From an uncultured Pseudomonadota bacterium (lineage in GTDB: Bacteria; Myxococcota_A; UBA796; GCA-2862545), in NCBI GenBank assembly GCA_903861005.1, contig CAIOSP010000113.1, positions 1-34,522 of the forward strand: DNA of 34,522 nt, given 5' to 3'. Both the position numbers and the translations under genes were made by a program. Positions within the stretch are counted from its first letter, which is position 1, and each line of letters starts with the position of its first letter. Below are positions 17,083 through 26,358 of the stretch, piece after piece. The notes beneath the pieces are model-generated. The model searched no databases. It saw only the letters and a program-made list of their open reading frames with translations, and was not told the DNA's origin.

Positions 17083-17862
17083 CTAGTGCCGCTCAAGCCA
17101 GCGCTGTGAGAAGGTCTCCTCCTCCAGCGCCACGCCGAACGTGATCGACGTCATCTCGATCGTGGTCGACGTGCCCTGCTTGAGCTTGTCGATGATCACC
17201 ATCTTGGCCGGGAACTGGCGACCGCCGTCGTAGGTGCGGATGTCGCTCATGTCCCAGACCTTGAGCAGCATGCCCGACACCGCGTACAGCTCCTGGCTGA
17301 TCGGGATGTGCGACTTCTGGTCGATCCAGCTGATGCGCTTGGGGTACGCCACGGTCGCGTCCTTGGCGATCATCTCCACGCGCCAGCACAGCACGCCGTT
17401 CTTGGTCTCTGCGCCCGTCACCTTGGCCGTGTACTTGTCGCGCAGCTGGGCCGCGCCCATCATGTCCTCGTAGGACAGGTCCGAGCCCATCATGCCCTGG
17501 CGCAGCATGTGGCCGCTGATCTTCTGGACGCTCTCCACGCTGGGGAGCCACATCCACATCTCGTCGCCGCGGCGGAGCATCTTGGTGCCCTTGTCGCGCG
17601 CCGGGTCCAAGTACTCGATCGCCGACTCGGTCTCGCCGCGGCCGAAGGTCTGCATGACGAACGTGCGCGTGCGCTGCGGGCTGACGACCGTCATCTTGAT
17701 CGTCGCCGTGCGGGTGGCGAAGGTCATGTTCTTGTCGACGTAGGAGAGCAGCTGGTCCGCCGTCGGGACCGCGACCTCTCCCGCCACCGCAGGCTGGGAC
17801 AGCGACGCCACGACCGGCAGCGACGACGCGAGGAGCAGCGCGAGCACGAATCGACCGTTCAA
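17083..17862 (-). CDS. LolA-like outer-membrane lipoprotein-sorting protein
   Basis: This 259-residue protein is taken from TTG 17862, since GGAGG lies 5 bases upstream; TTG 17883 would extend it by seven residues. A signal peptide precedes AVAGEVA. The mature protein has the LolA-like beta-sheet pattern of COG2834 (LolA-like family PF17131): KMTVVSPQRTRTFVMQTFGRG, ESAIEYLDPARDKGTKMLRRGDEMWMWLP and SVQKISGHMLRQGMMGSDLSYEDMM. The last two segments are a strong family mark. It probably carries a lipid or lipoprotein across the periplasm. It is the last gene of the ATPase-permease-permease locus, separated from the preceding permease by 54 bp. Confidence 0.85.
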   Translation of the reverse strand: MNGRFVLALLLASSLPVVASLSQPAVAGEVAVPTADQLLSYVDKNMTFATRTATIKMTVVSPQRTRTFVMQTFGRGETESAIEYLDPARDKGTKMLRRGDEMWMWLPSVESVQKISGHMLRQGMMGSDLSYEDMMGAAQLRDKYTAKVTGAETKNGVLCWRVEMIAKDATVAYPKRISWIDQKSHIPISQELYAVSGMLLKVWDMSDIRTYDGGRQFPAKMVIIDKLKQGTSTTIEMTSITFGVALEEETFSQRWLERH

Positions 17863-17916
17863 GAGATCCTCCAAGACGTTCAACCCGCGACCAGGGACGA
17901 CCCGTCCCCGCCGCGA

Positions 17917-19143
17917 CTACCTCGACCGCATCGCGTCGACCGGCTGGATCGACGCGGCGCGCCACGCTGGGAAGGCCGTCCCGACCAGCGCCGTACACAG
18001 GCCCAGCGTGAAGGCCTCCACCACCACGCCCACCGTCAGCAGCGCGTAGACGTGCGACTGCACGGGCACGCCCGCGCTGTGGGCCATCTTGTCGCCCAGG
18101 TTCACGCCGTAGACCTGCAGCGCGTACGCGGGGATGCAGCCCAGCGCCACGCCGACCGCGCCGCCGATCGCCGCGATGAACAGGCCCTCAACCACAAACA
18201 GCACGACGGTGCCCGGCCGCGTCAGGCCCATGGCGCGCATCACGCCGATCTCGCGGGTGCGCTCCATCACCGACATCATCATGGTGTTCCACACGCCCAG
18301 CGCGCACACGAACACGATGATGCTGCTGATGATGCTGTTGACCACGCCAGTCATGGCCACGATGCCCGCGGTGGAGGGCTGCTCGTCCCACGCCTGAACC
18401 ACGTCGTCGGAGAAGGCCGGGTCCGCGCGAAGCTCGGCCGCGAGCGTCTTGCCCTCGGTCTTGTCGTCGCCGTAGATCAGCAGCTCAGTCGCGCCGTCGT
18501 CGACATCGGCCATCCAGCGCAGCGGCTCCAGCGGCAGGAAGATGCCGTTGTCCACGAGCTGGTTCCCGCCGGACGCGATGCCGACGACCTTGGCCTTCAC
18601 CGGCGCCATCGCGCCGTCCTGCGTCATGCCGAGCGCGATGATCGTGTCGCCGACCTGGGCGTGGATCGCCTCAGCCACGGTGCGACCCAGCACCGTCTCC
18701 CCGTCTGCCCCGGTGAACATGGTGCCGAGCACGATGTCCTTGCCCAGGTGGAGCTGGTCCGTGTACCAGCCGATCGGCGCGCCGACGGCCAAGCCGAACT
18801 GGTCGCCGATCTCGTCGCCCTTGGTGAGCGTCACGCCGGTCACAATTCGTGGGTAGGCTGCGCGCACGCCGGGGAGCTTCATGGCGGCCGCGGCCAGGTC
18901 GTCCGCGTGCTGCAGGTGCTCGCTCAGCGGCATCAGCTCCTCACGCGCCGCAAACGCGGTGGTCATCACGCGCGCGTGCCCGCCGAACGACGCCATCGTG
19001 TTGGTGAGCGTGCCGAACACGCCCGTCAGCCACGCGAGCGCCACGGTCAGCAGCGCGGTGCCAAACACCACGGTCCCCGCGGTCAGCACCGTGCGGTGCA
19101 CGTTGCGTCGGACATTTCGCATCGCCAGTCGCAGAAGCAGCAT
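17917..19143 (-). CDS. ABC transporter permease (FtsX/MacB/LolE type)
   Basis: This 408-residue inner-membrane protein has one N-terminal membrane helix (TVVFGTALLTVALAWLTGVFG), a large periplasmic domain from ~60 to ~270 of MacB-core type (VTGVTLTKGDEI, LGRTVAEAIHAQVGD), then three C-terminal helices typical of FtsX (SIIVFVCALGVWNTMMMSVMERTREIGVMRAMGLT, GTVVLFVVEGLFIAAIGGAVG). The RTREIGVMRAMG stretch is the coupling-helix region that contacts the ATPase. The C-terminus SIQPVDAMRSR is the usual P-x-x-A(L/M)R end. It pairs with the neighbouring permease as the second half of a heterodimer. Confidence 0.88.
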   Translation of the reverse strand: MLLLRLAMRNVRRNVHRTVLTAGTVVFGTALLTVALAWLTGVFGTLTNTMASFGGHARVMTTAFAAREELMPLSEHLQHADDLAAAAMKLPGVRAAYPRIVTGVTLTKGDEIGDQFGLAVGAPIGWYTDQLHLGKDIVLGTMFTGADGETVLGRTVAEAIHAQVGDTIIALGMTQDGAMAPVKAKVVGIASGGNQLVDNGIFLPLEPLRWMADVDDGATELLIYGDDKTEGKTLAAELRADPAFSDDVVQAWDEQPSTAGIVAMTGVVNSIISSIIVFVCALGVWNTMMMSVMERTREIGVMRAMGLTRPGTVVLFVVEGLFIAAIGGAVGVALGCIPAYALQVYGVNLGDKMAHSAGVPVQSHVYALLTVGVVVEAFTLGLCTALVGTAFPAWRAASIQPVDAMRSR

Positions 19144-19209
19144 GGGACTACCTGCCGAGGCCGCGTCGCGCGCGGAGGAGACCGACCCGAGCCGATCGGA
19201 CGAAGGGGA

Positions 19210-20435
19210 TCATGCGCGCACCGCGTCGGCGGGCGCCATGCGGGCCGCCATGCGCGCGGGCAGCACCGACGCGATCGTCGCGATGCCCACGCCGAACGTC
19301 CACGCGAGCACCACCCACTTGGACTCGTACGCGACGTAGAGCATGGTGGAGATGGGGATCGACATGCCGCCCGAGCGGTCGATGGACGCCGACAGGTCGA
19401 TGCCGTGCGTCGTGAAGTACATGACGATCGCGGTGGAGATCGCGCAGCCGATCGTGGAGCCGACCACGCCCAGCACCACGCCCTCGGTCAGGAAGAGCGC
19501 CAACACCTGGCTCTCCGCCATGCCCAGAGCGCGCAGCGTGCCGATCTCGCGGATTCGCTCGTAGGCCGCCATCAGCACGGTGTTCGCGATGCCCATCGCG
19601 CTCATCGCCATCAGCACGCCGACCAACATGTTGAGCGCCTTGCTGCGCATCTTGTCGATCTCGAGGATGTCGTGCGTCTGGGCCATCCAGGTCGAGACCT
19701 CGCGCGTCGCGCCGCCGTGCGCCTTGAACGCGGTGGCGAACGCGTCGACAGCCTCCTCGTCGTGATCCGCCAGGCGCGTGGCGACGTGGCTGATCGTCCC
19801 GTGGGCCTGGAGCAGGTTGTCCGCGAGGTCCATCGGCACAAACACGGCCGAGCGATCCACCCACGGGTTGGACGCGGCGACGATGCCCGCCACCGGCATC
19901 TGCAGCGCGTTGATGGCGCCCGCCGCCGTGCGCACCTGCATGGTGAGCTGGTCACCCTCGTGCAGCGACAGCAGCCGCGCCACGCTCGACGCCACCAGCA
20001 CGCCCTCAGCGCCCGACTTCGGCACGTGCCCCACCACCTTCCACGCGTCGCGCGGAAACACCGCCTCGTCGCGCGCGGGGTCAAAGCCGATGCCACGCAC
20101 GCGGATGCTGTCGGGGCCGTGGATCGCCGTCGGCACGAACATCAGGCGCGTCGTCCAGGCCTGGGTGCTCGAGTCCAACCACGTCGCGAGGTCCGGCTCC
20201 ACCGTGAACAGCGCGTCCACCGGGTGAGTCAACCGCTCATCCGGGTAGTCGAGCGGCTGCAGCACCGCGTCGCCCGACACCACGTCGATCTGCGAGCGGA
20301 TCACGTTCACCCGCAGCCCCGCCAGGAACGCGTGGCCCACGATGAGCGACATGGTCCCGACGATCACCGCCACCAGGCTGAGCGACGACCGCACGACGTT
20401 GCGTCGGACGTTGCGTGCGGCCAGCTTGATGAGGA

Positions 20436-20439
<4 letters not shown>
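19210..20439 (-). CDS. ABC transporter permease (FtsX/MacB/LolC type)
   Basis: This 409-residue protein is the other permease half. It begins at GTG 20439, overlapping the ATPase stop by 4 nt (GTGA). Layout: an N-terminal helix (LSLVAVIVGTMSLIVGHAFLAG), a periplasmic MacB-core domain (~50-270) with SVARLLSLHEGDQLTMQV, and a C-terminal FtsX domain (ANTVLMAAYERIREIGTLRALGMAESQVLALFLTEG plus two more helices). The IREIGTLRALGM motif is the coupling region. The two permeases share architecture and N-terminal (ARNVRRNV) motifs, suggesting an ancient duplication. A 66-bp gap separates it from the next permease. Confidence 0.88.
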
Positions 20440-21125
<686 letters not shown>

Positions 21126-21134
21126 GGCCCCTCC

Positions 21135-21155
21135 GCACCGGTGGCTATCCGGTGC
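21135..21155. promoter_or_regulatory. Inverted repeat upstream of the ABC export genes
   Basis: GCACCGG (21135-21141) and CCGGTGC (21149-21155) form a perfect 7-bp inverted repeat around 7 bases. It lies directly upstream of the ribosome-binding site of the ATPase gene, in the 93-bp gap to the divergent DUF218 lipoprotein gene. It could be an operator or a 5' UTR hairpin; the sequence alone does not decide. Confidence 0.35.
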
Positions 21156-21218
21156 CAGGGTCGTGGCACACGTCGCGACCCCGTTCGTGGAGAGATACGA
21201 CGCGGCCGAGGTTCCGCC

Positions 21219-22520
21219 ATGCGCCTTGCTTCCCTCGCTTGCCTCGTGCTCCTCGCCGCCTGCAACGGGAGCGGCACCCCAGACGGCGACACCGACGCCG
21301 ACAACGACGTGGCCGTCGACACGGACGCCCCCGCCGAGTTCGACGTGCTCGACCCGTCGAAGTGCACCACCGACGTGGCGTTTGACGGCAAGGGCTTTGA
21401 CCCCGCCTACGCGCTCCCCCATGGGGACGATCGGCTCGTGGCGCAACTGTTCCCGCTCTTCGCCATCCTCGAGAATGACCCCACCTCGCTGCAGACGATG
21501 GACGACGACGACACGCTCACCCAGTCGGCTGCGTCGGTCCGTGCTCGCCTGCAGGGCGTCTCGTCCTGCGCGGGCGACTTGGGCTGCATCACTGAGGCCG
21601 TCTTGCTCAGCGACGCCGAGATCACGTTCGCGCGGGAGCGCTTGATCGCGTTGTTCGGCGGCCAGAACACCGCCTTGATCGACGACCACCTCAAGCCCTC
21701 CGGCGCCTTCATACGCTGGGCCGGCGACGCGAACCCCGACCTGATCGGCGCCGCGTGGGATGACGAGGTGTCGCGGGCCAAAGAGCTGGTGCAGGGCTTC
21801 GTCCTGAACCGCGACCCCAGCCAGCAGATCGCCATGTTCGCCGAGGCCGCCGCGGTCCTGCCGTCCGACGCCCCGATCTGGGCGCCCATGGCGCACCTCG
21901 CCGCCGCGGGCCTGCGCCATGACGGGCGCGACGAGGCCGCCCGCTACGAGCCGATCGTGGAGGGCGAGAACGCCGCGGCGATCGCCCGGATCCCCACCCT
22001 TCATTGGGACAAGTGGCGCTTCGCCGCCATCGTGATCCCCGGTCAGGGGCCCGACGACGCCGAGACCGCGCTCAACCCGATCAGCGCCCAGCGCGCCGAC
22101 GTCGCCGTCGCGCGGTGGCGGGCGGGCTTGGCGCCCTTCCTCATGCCGTCCGGCGGGCACGTCCACCCCGACCGCACCGTCTACGCCGAGGCGATCGAGA
22201 TCAAGCGCTACCTCATGGAGACCTACGACGTCCCCGAGGCCGCCATCCTGGTCGACCCGTACGCGCGCCACACCACCACCAACATCCGCGACACCACGCG
22301 CATGCTCCTACACTACGGCATGCCGGTGGACGCGCCCGTCTTGGTGACCTCCGACCAGATCCAGTCGGCCTACATCGCCACGATCCTGGCGCCCCGATGC
22401 CAGTCGGAGCTGGGCTACATCCCGTGGCGCGCGATCACCGCGCTCACCATCAACGACTCGTGCCTGCGGTCGTCGCCCGACGTGCTGTTCATGGACAGCT
22501 CGGACGAGCTGGATCCCTGA
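21219..22520 (+). CDS. Lipoprotein with a DUF218 (YdcF/SanA-like) domain
   Basis: This 433-residue protein starts at ATG 21219 with a lipoprotein signal, MRLASLACLVLLAAC, followed by an Asp-rich spacer (GDTDADNDVAVDTDAP). Residues ~60-240 are helical and of unknown function. The C-terminal ~190 residues fit DUF218: AAIVIPGQG, DVAVARWRAGLAPFLMPSGG, EAIEIKRYLMETYDVPEAAILVDPYARHTTTNIRDT and APVLVTSDQIQSAYI. The SGG and HTTTN segments are the family marks. DUF218 proteins (YdcF, SanA) are usually linked to envelope integrity; the biochemical role is unknown. Here the domain is lipid-anchored and fused to an extra N-terminal region, which is not the common layout. Confidence 0.8.
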   Translation: MRLASLACLVLLAACNGSGTPDGDTDADNDVAVDTDAPAEFDVLDPSKCTTDVAFDGKGFDPAYALPHGDDRLVAQLFPLFAILENDPTSLQTMDDDDTLTQSAASVRARLQGVSSCAGDLGCITEAVLLSDAEITFARERLIALFGGQNTALIDDHLKPSGAFIRWAGDANPDLIGAAWDDEVSRAKELVQGFVLNRDPSQQIAMFAEAAAVLPSDAPIWAPMAHLAAAGLRHDGRDEAARYEPIVEGENAAAIARIPTLHWDKWRFAAIVIPGQGPDDAETALNPISAQRADVAVARWRAGLAPFLMPSGGHVHPDRTVYAEAIEIKRYLMETYDVPEAAILVDPYARHTTTNIRDTTRMLLHYGMPVDAPVLVTSDQIQSAYIATILAPRCQSELGYIPWRAITALTINDSCLRSSPDVLFMDSSDELDP

Positions 22521-22553
22521 GGCACGTCGCGCTCGCCTGAGCGAATCCGGGCC

Positions 22554-22568
22554 CGCTCGTCACGAGCG
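22554..22568. terminator. Hairpin between convergent DUF218 and ArsR genes
   Basis: CGCTCG (22554-22559) and CGAGCG (22563-22568) form a perfect 6-bp stem with a 3-base loop in the 73-bp gap between two convergent stop codons. A second stem, CGCTC/GAGCG (22530-22543), lies 10 bases upstream. No T-run follows, so this is a probable bidirectional terminator only by position. Confidence 0.4.
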
Positions 22569-22593
22569 ACTCACGCTTCGCTGGCCCACGGTC

Positions 22594-22908
22594 CTAGCCC
22601 GCCTCGGCTACGACGAACGGCGCCTCGACGTCCCCCAGCAGCGCCGCCACCAGCGCGGCGGCCTTCGGGTGGATCACCTCGTAGCGGCGGTTCCGACCCT
22701 CGGGCTGCACGGTCACCACGCCGGCGTCCCGCAAGATCCCCAGGTGGCGGCTGACCAGCGGCTGCGGGAGCTGCAGGCACTCCGTCATGGGCCCGACGCA
22801 GCACCCCCCATCCAGCAAGCCCGCGACGATGCGCAGGCGGATCGGGTGAGCGAGCGCGGCGAGCAGGTCGGAGGCGTCTTCGAGGTCTTCGAGCTTGACG
22901 TATGTCAT
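22594..22908 (-). CDS. ArsR-family transcriptional repressor
   Basis: This 104-residue winged-helix protein has the ArsR pattern: LLAALAHPIRLRIVAGLL, recognition helix QPLVSRHLGILRDAGVV, and wing TVQPEGRNRRYEVI. In place of the CVC-type arsenic site it has C36 and C37 (GGCCVGPMTEC) with C44, so the sensing ligand may be sulfur species or another thiol-reactive signal rather than arsenite; this is inference. Start ATG 22908 is chosen by family length; ATG 22917 is possible. Its 5' end overlaps the palindrome and promoter of the divergent rhodanese gene, so autoregulation and rhodanese control are likely. Confidence 0.88.
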   Translation of the reverse strand: MTYVKLEDLEDASDLLAALAHPIRLRIVAGLLDGGCCVGPMTECLQLPQPLVSRHLGILRDAGVVTVQPEGRNRRYEVIHPKAAALVAALLGDVEAPFVVAEAG

Positions 22909-22922
22909 ATCCGACATATAAC
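22895..22922 (+). promoter_or_regulatory. Sigma-70-like promoter for the rhodanese gene
   Basis: TTGACG (22895-22900) and TATAAC (22917-22922) are separated by 16 bp and lie 43 bp upstream of the rhodanese ATG. An alternative -10, TAACAT (22919-22924), would give 18 bp. This is one of the few near-consensus promoters visible in the window. The -35 hexamer lies within the start region of the ArsR gene on the other strand. Confidence 0.55.
22901..22918. promoter_or_regulatory. Putative ArsR operator within the promoter spacer
   Basis: TATGTC (22901-22906) and GACATA (22913-22918) form a perfect inverted repeat with six bases between (ATATCC). It fills the space between the -35 and -10 of the rhodanese promoter and covers the candidate ArsR start codons. 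An ArsR dimer bound there would block both genes. Binding is inferred from position and symmetry. Confidence 0.6.
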
Positions 22923-22965
22923 ATGAACCAGCAGACGCGATCAAGCGTTCTTCGCGGAGGTTCAG

Positions 22966-23286
22966 ATGTCGTTCTTCCAATCTTTGTTCGGCGGCGGCGG
23001 CGGCGGCGGCGCGAGCACCAGCGTGGACAGCGCCAAGGCGCGCGAGCTGGTCAAGGCCGGCGCCCTCCTGATCGACGTGCGCAGCCCCGGTGAGTTCTCC
23101 GGCGGCGCCATCCCCGGCGCCAAGAACGTCCCGGTCGACCAGATCGGCGGCCGCGTGGCCGAGCTCAACGTCGGCAAGCCCGTCGTGCTCTACTGCCGCT
23201 CCGGCGCCCGCAGCGGCAGCGCCACGGCCACGCTCCGCGCGGCCGGCGTCGAGGCCTACAACCTCGGGCCCATGTCGGCCTGGTAG
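22966..23286 (+). CDS. Single-domain rhodanese sulfurtransferase
   Basis: This 106-residue protein starts at ATG 22966, five bases after GGAGG. After a hydrophobic start and a run of eight glycines (9-15 region) comes a rhodanese domain: LLIDVRSPGEFSGGAIPGAKNVP, then the active-site loop CRSGARSG with catalytic Cys77. It transfers a persulfide sulfur to acceptors such as cyanide, thiols or protein partners. The N-terminal MSFFQSLFG could be a membrane-association helix. Divergent ArsR control suggests induction by a sulfur or thiol signal. Its stop is 6 bp from the convergent sbcC stop. Confidence 0.92.
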   Translation: MSFFQSLFGGGGGGGASTSVDSAKARELVKAGALLIDVRSPGEFSGGAIPGAKNVPVDQIGGRVAELNVGKPVVLYCRSGARSGSATATLRAAGVEAYNLGPMSAW

Positions 23287-23292
23287 GCCGCC

Positions 23293-26200
23293 CTACCCGA
23301 CGCGCACCGTCGAGCCGGTCGGCGACTTCTCCACCAGCACATGGCAGGGGATCGCCTTCTTCACGCTCTCCACGTGGCTGATCACGCCCACGCGGCGGTG
23401 CGCGCCGATCTCGTCGATCACCTGGAGCGCCCGGTCCATGGCCGACGGGTCCAGGCTGCCGAAGCCCTCGTCGATGAACAGCGTGTCGAGCTCGATGCCG
23501 CCGGCCCGCTCCTGGATCACGTCCGCGAGCCCGAGGGCCAGCGACAGCGACGCCATGAACTTCTCGCCGCCCGACAGCGTCTTCACGTCGCGTCGATCGG
23601 CCGAGTAGGCGTCGAACACGTCCACGTCGAGCCCCGCGGCCTTGCGGCGATCGGTCACGTCCGCGCGCAGCGCGAAACGGTAGCGGCCCTCGCTCAGCAC
23701 CTGCAGCCGCGTGGTCGCGCGCGCGAGCACCTGGTTGAGCCAGCCCATCAGCACGTAGGTCGGGAAGTCGACGCGCCGCGCGTTGTCCCCGCCCAGGTCC
23801 TTGGCCAGCTGCAGCAGGCCCGCGCTGTCCTGGGTGAGCGCGTCGATCTCCGCCTGCAGCGCGACATGCCTCGCGCGACGAACGCGCAAGTCGGACAGGT
23901 CGCGCTCCGCGCCCGCGCGCGCCGCGGTCGCCGCCACCGCCGACGCCGCGGTCGACTCCGCCTCCTGGCGCAGCAACACCAAGTCCGGCGCCGCGCGACC
24001 CGAGACCGCCGCGCTGAGATCGCGGACCTGCGTGTCGAGTTGGGTGACCCGCTCCACCCACGCGTCGACCTGCCGACGCAGCGACGCTTCGACCGCGGGC
24101 GCGCGCACCGCGGCCAGCGCGTCTTCCGCCGTCCAGAACCCCTGCGCCACCAGCGCCTCGGTCACCGCCGCCAGCGCCGCTGCCGTACGTGCCCGCAGCG
24201 CCGCGAGCGAGTCCGACGTGGTCGTGACCGCGGCCGCCGCCGCCGCGACCTCCGACTCCAGCGCGCTCCACGCGGCGCGCAGCGCGAGGATCGCCTCCCG
24301 CTCCGAAGCCGTGCGCGTGCGCGCGGCGACCAGCTCCGCGCGAGCGCGCGCCAGCGCGGCCTGCACGTCGTCCACCGCCCCCACACGCGCGATCAGCGCC
24401 GCCTTCGACGCCTCGGCCGACGCCTGGTCGACCGCCGCCTTGGCCGCCGCCTCGTCCGCCGCGGCCTTGCGCGCGCGCACCAGCTCCAGGGCCTTCTCGC
24501 GCGTGGGCCGGGTCGCCAGCGTGGCCTCCAGCGTGGTCAACGCGTCGGCCGTCCGACGCTGCTCAGTGTCCGCCTCGACCTTCGCCTGCTGCCAGGCCCC
24601 CACGTCACCAAAGCCGGCCGCGACCAGGCGCTGTGTCGCCTCCTCGGCCACCTCGAGCAGCACGCCTGCCTTGCTCTCCACCTCACGCTGCGTGGCCGCG
24701 TCCGCCGCCACCGCCGACGTCGCCGACGCCAACGCGCGCTCCGCGTTCGCCACCGACGCGCGCAGGTCCTCGTCCCCCGCGCCCCCATGGGCGGGCGCCG
24801 GGTGGTCCACGCTGCCACAGACCGGACAGGCCGCGCCTTCCGTCAGCGTGCCCGCCAGCCACGCCGCCGCCTGCGCGTCCCGACGCGCGCGCGCCGTGTC
24901 GAGCGCCACCCGCGCGGCCTCCTCCTCGGCCTGCAGTCTCGACGCCGACGTCCGCGCCGACGCGCGCCGCTTGTCCAGCTCTGGGGCGTACCGCTCCGAC
25001 CAGTCCCGGATCCGCTTGGCGTCCGGCGCGAGCGCGTCCAGCGCGCCGACGCGATCCCGCGCCGCCCGGGCCGCGTCGGACGCGGGCGTCCGCGCCGCCG
25101 CCGGCGCCGCGAGCTCGGCCAGCGAAGCCTCGGCCCCGGCCACCGCTTGCGCCGCAGCGCCCACCCGCTCGACGGTCGCCGTCACGGCCTCCGCGGCGGT
25201 CCTGCACGCCGTCTCCGCTGAGACCAGCGACGTCAAATCGCCGACGCGCGACTCCAGCCCGACCTGCGCCTCCTCCGCCGCGCGCAGCGCCGACTCGCGC
25301 GCGGGCAGCGCGTCCACCTGCGCCCGCATGGCCTCCCGTCGCGCGGTCGCCGCGTCCCGCGCGCCGGTCTGCCGCTCCAGCAGCGACGCCGCCTCGCCCA
25401 CCTGTGCGCGGAGCTTGGCCTCGGCGTCGATTGCCAGCTGCGCGAGCGTCGCACGCCGGCTCGCGTCGAGCGTCTGCCGCGCGGCGTCCGTCGCCTCGCG
25501 CTGAGATTCCACCACCGCGCGCTCCGCGGTCGCCGTCGCCAGCTGCTCCAGCTGACGCGCAAGCAGCCCCGCCGCGTCGAGCGCGGCGCGCGCCGTCTGC
25601 GCCGCCTTGTTGGCTCCTAGCTCCGTCTGCGCCGCCTGCGACACGGCGCCCACCAAGGCCGCGTCCGCCGCGTCAAGGTGTGCCTCCAGGTCCGCCACCT
25701 CGGGGCCCGCGAGCAACCCACGCCGCACCTCGGCGAGCGCCGCCTCCTTCTCCTTCACCGCGGCCAGGATGCCGCGCACCGAGTCGTCCGCGCGCGTCTT
25801 GAGCAGACGATGCTCCTCGATCGGGAACAGGCGCTCCAGGATCACGCCGCGCTGCGAGGACTCCATCTCCAGGAAGCGCTGGAACTCGCCCTGCGGGAGC
25901 ACGAGGATCTTGGAGAAGTGGTCGTGAGAGAGCTTGAGGATCTCGCCCGCGAGCTTGCGGTTGATCTCGCCAGGCTTTCCGGGGAACGGGGTGCGGACGC
26001 CATCGGCGCCGATCTGCTGCAGCGTCGTGATCTCTTCGACGACCGTGCCGCCGCCACGCTTGGCCGCGCGCACCGTGTACGGCGATCGGTACACCTCCCA
26101 CACCGCCCCGCCGCACGCGAACCGGAAGCGCACGTAGGTGCTGACGTCGTCCGCCACCAGGTTGGACCGCACCTGATCCGACGCGCGCGTGCCGAGCGGC

Positions 26201-26358
26201 TGCCCGTAGAGCGCGTAGCTGATCGCGTCGAACAGCGTGGTCTTGCCCGCGCCCGTGTCACCGCCGATCAAGAACACCGGGTCGAGCCTGTCGAACGGGA
26301 TGAGCTGCTTGTCGGCGTAGGGCCCGAAGCCCTGGAGCTCAAGCTCGAGCGGCCTCAT
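23293..26358 (-). CDS. sbcC: Exonuclease SbcC (Rad50-like ATPase subunit)
   Basis: SbcC is the ATPase of the SbcCD complex, which processes hairpins and protein-blocked DNA ends. This 1021-residue protein has Walker A GGDTGAGKTT (32-41) at the N-terminus, long Ala/Arg/Glu-rich coiled coils, a zinc-hook CPVC (C511, C514) at the apex, and the C-terminal head with the signature LSGGEKFMAS and Walker B LFIDEGFGSLD (~960). The FSKILVLPQGEFQRFLE segment is the family's Q-loop region. The start overlaps the sbcD stop by 4 nt. Coiled-coil regions are strongly alanine-rich, as expected for this GC content. Motif set and gene order leave little doubt. Confidence 0.95.
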   Translation of the reverse strand: MRPLELELQGFGPYADKQLIPFDRLDPVFLIGGDTGAGKTTLFDAISYALYGQPLGTRASDQVRSNLVADDVSTYVRFRFACGGAVWEVYRSPYTVRAAKRGGGTVVEEITTLQQIGADGVRTPFPGKPGEINRKLAGEILKLSHDHFSKILVLPQGEFQRFLEMESSQRGVILERLFPIEEHRLLKTRADDSVRGILAAVKEKEAALAEVRRGLLAGPEVADLEAHLDAADAALVGAVSQAAQTELGANKAAQTARAALDAAGLLARQLEQLATATAERAVVESQREATDAARQTLDASRRATLAQLAIDAEAKLRAQVGEAASLLERQTGARDAATARREAMRAQVDALPARESALRAAEEAQVGLESRVGDLTSLVSAETACRTAAEAVTATVERVGAAAQAVAGAEASLAELAAPAAARTPASDAARAARDRVGALDALAPDAKRIRDWSERYAPELDKRRASARTSASRLQAEEEAARVALDTARARRDAQAAAWLAGTLTEGAACPVCGSVDHPAPAHGGAGDEDLRASVANAERALASATSAVAADAATQREVESKAGVLLEVAEEATQRLVAAGFGDVGAWQQAKVEADTEQRRTADALTTLEATLATRPTREKALELVRARKAAADEAAAKAAVDQASAEASKAALIARVGAVDDVQAALARARAELVAARTRTASEREAILALRAAWSALESEVAAAAAAVTTTSDSLAALRARTAAALAAVTEALVAQGFWTAEDALAAVRAPAVEASLRRQVDAWVERVTQLDTQVRDLSAAVSGRAAPDLVLLRQEAESTAASAVAATAARAGAERDLSDLRVRRARHVALQAEIDALTQDSAGLLQLAKDLGGDNARRVDFPTYVLMGWLNQVLARATTRLQVLSEGRYRFALRADVTDRRKAAGLDVDVFDAYSADRRDVKTLSGGEKFMASLSLALGLADVIQERAGGIELDTLFIDEGFGSLDPSAMDRALQVIDEIGAHRRVGVISHVESVKKAIPCHVLVEKSPTGSTVRVG

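Noticed and set aside
22966-23020. Glycine run in the rhodanese gene as a frameshift or assembly artefact
   Set aside because: The GGC repeat keeps frame, the ribosome-binding site is well placed and the domain continues normally; Gly-rich linkers are plausible here.
23341-25802. Long plus-strand open frames opposite sbcC
   Set aside because: SbcC coiled-coil codons (Ala/Arg/Glu) leave open antisense frames; no motif or signal supports them.
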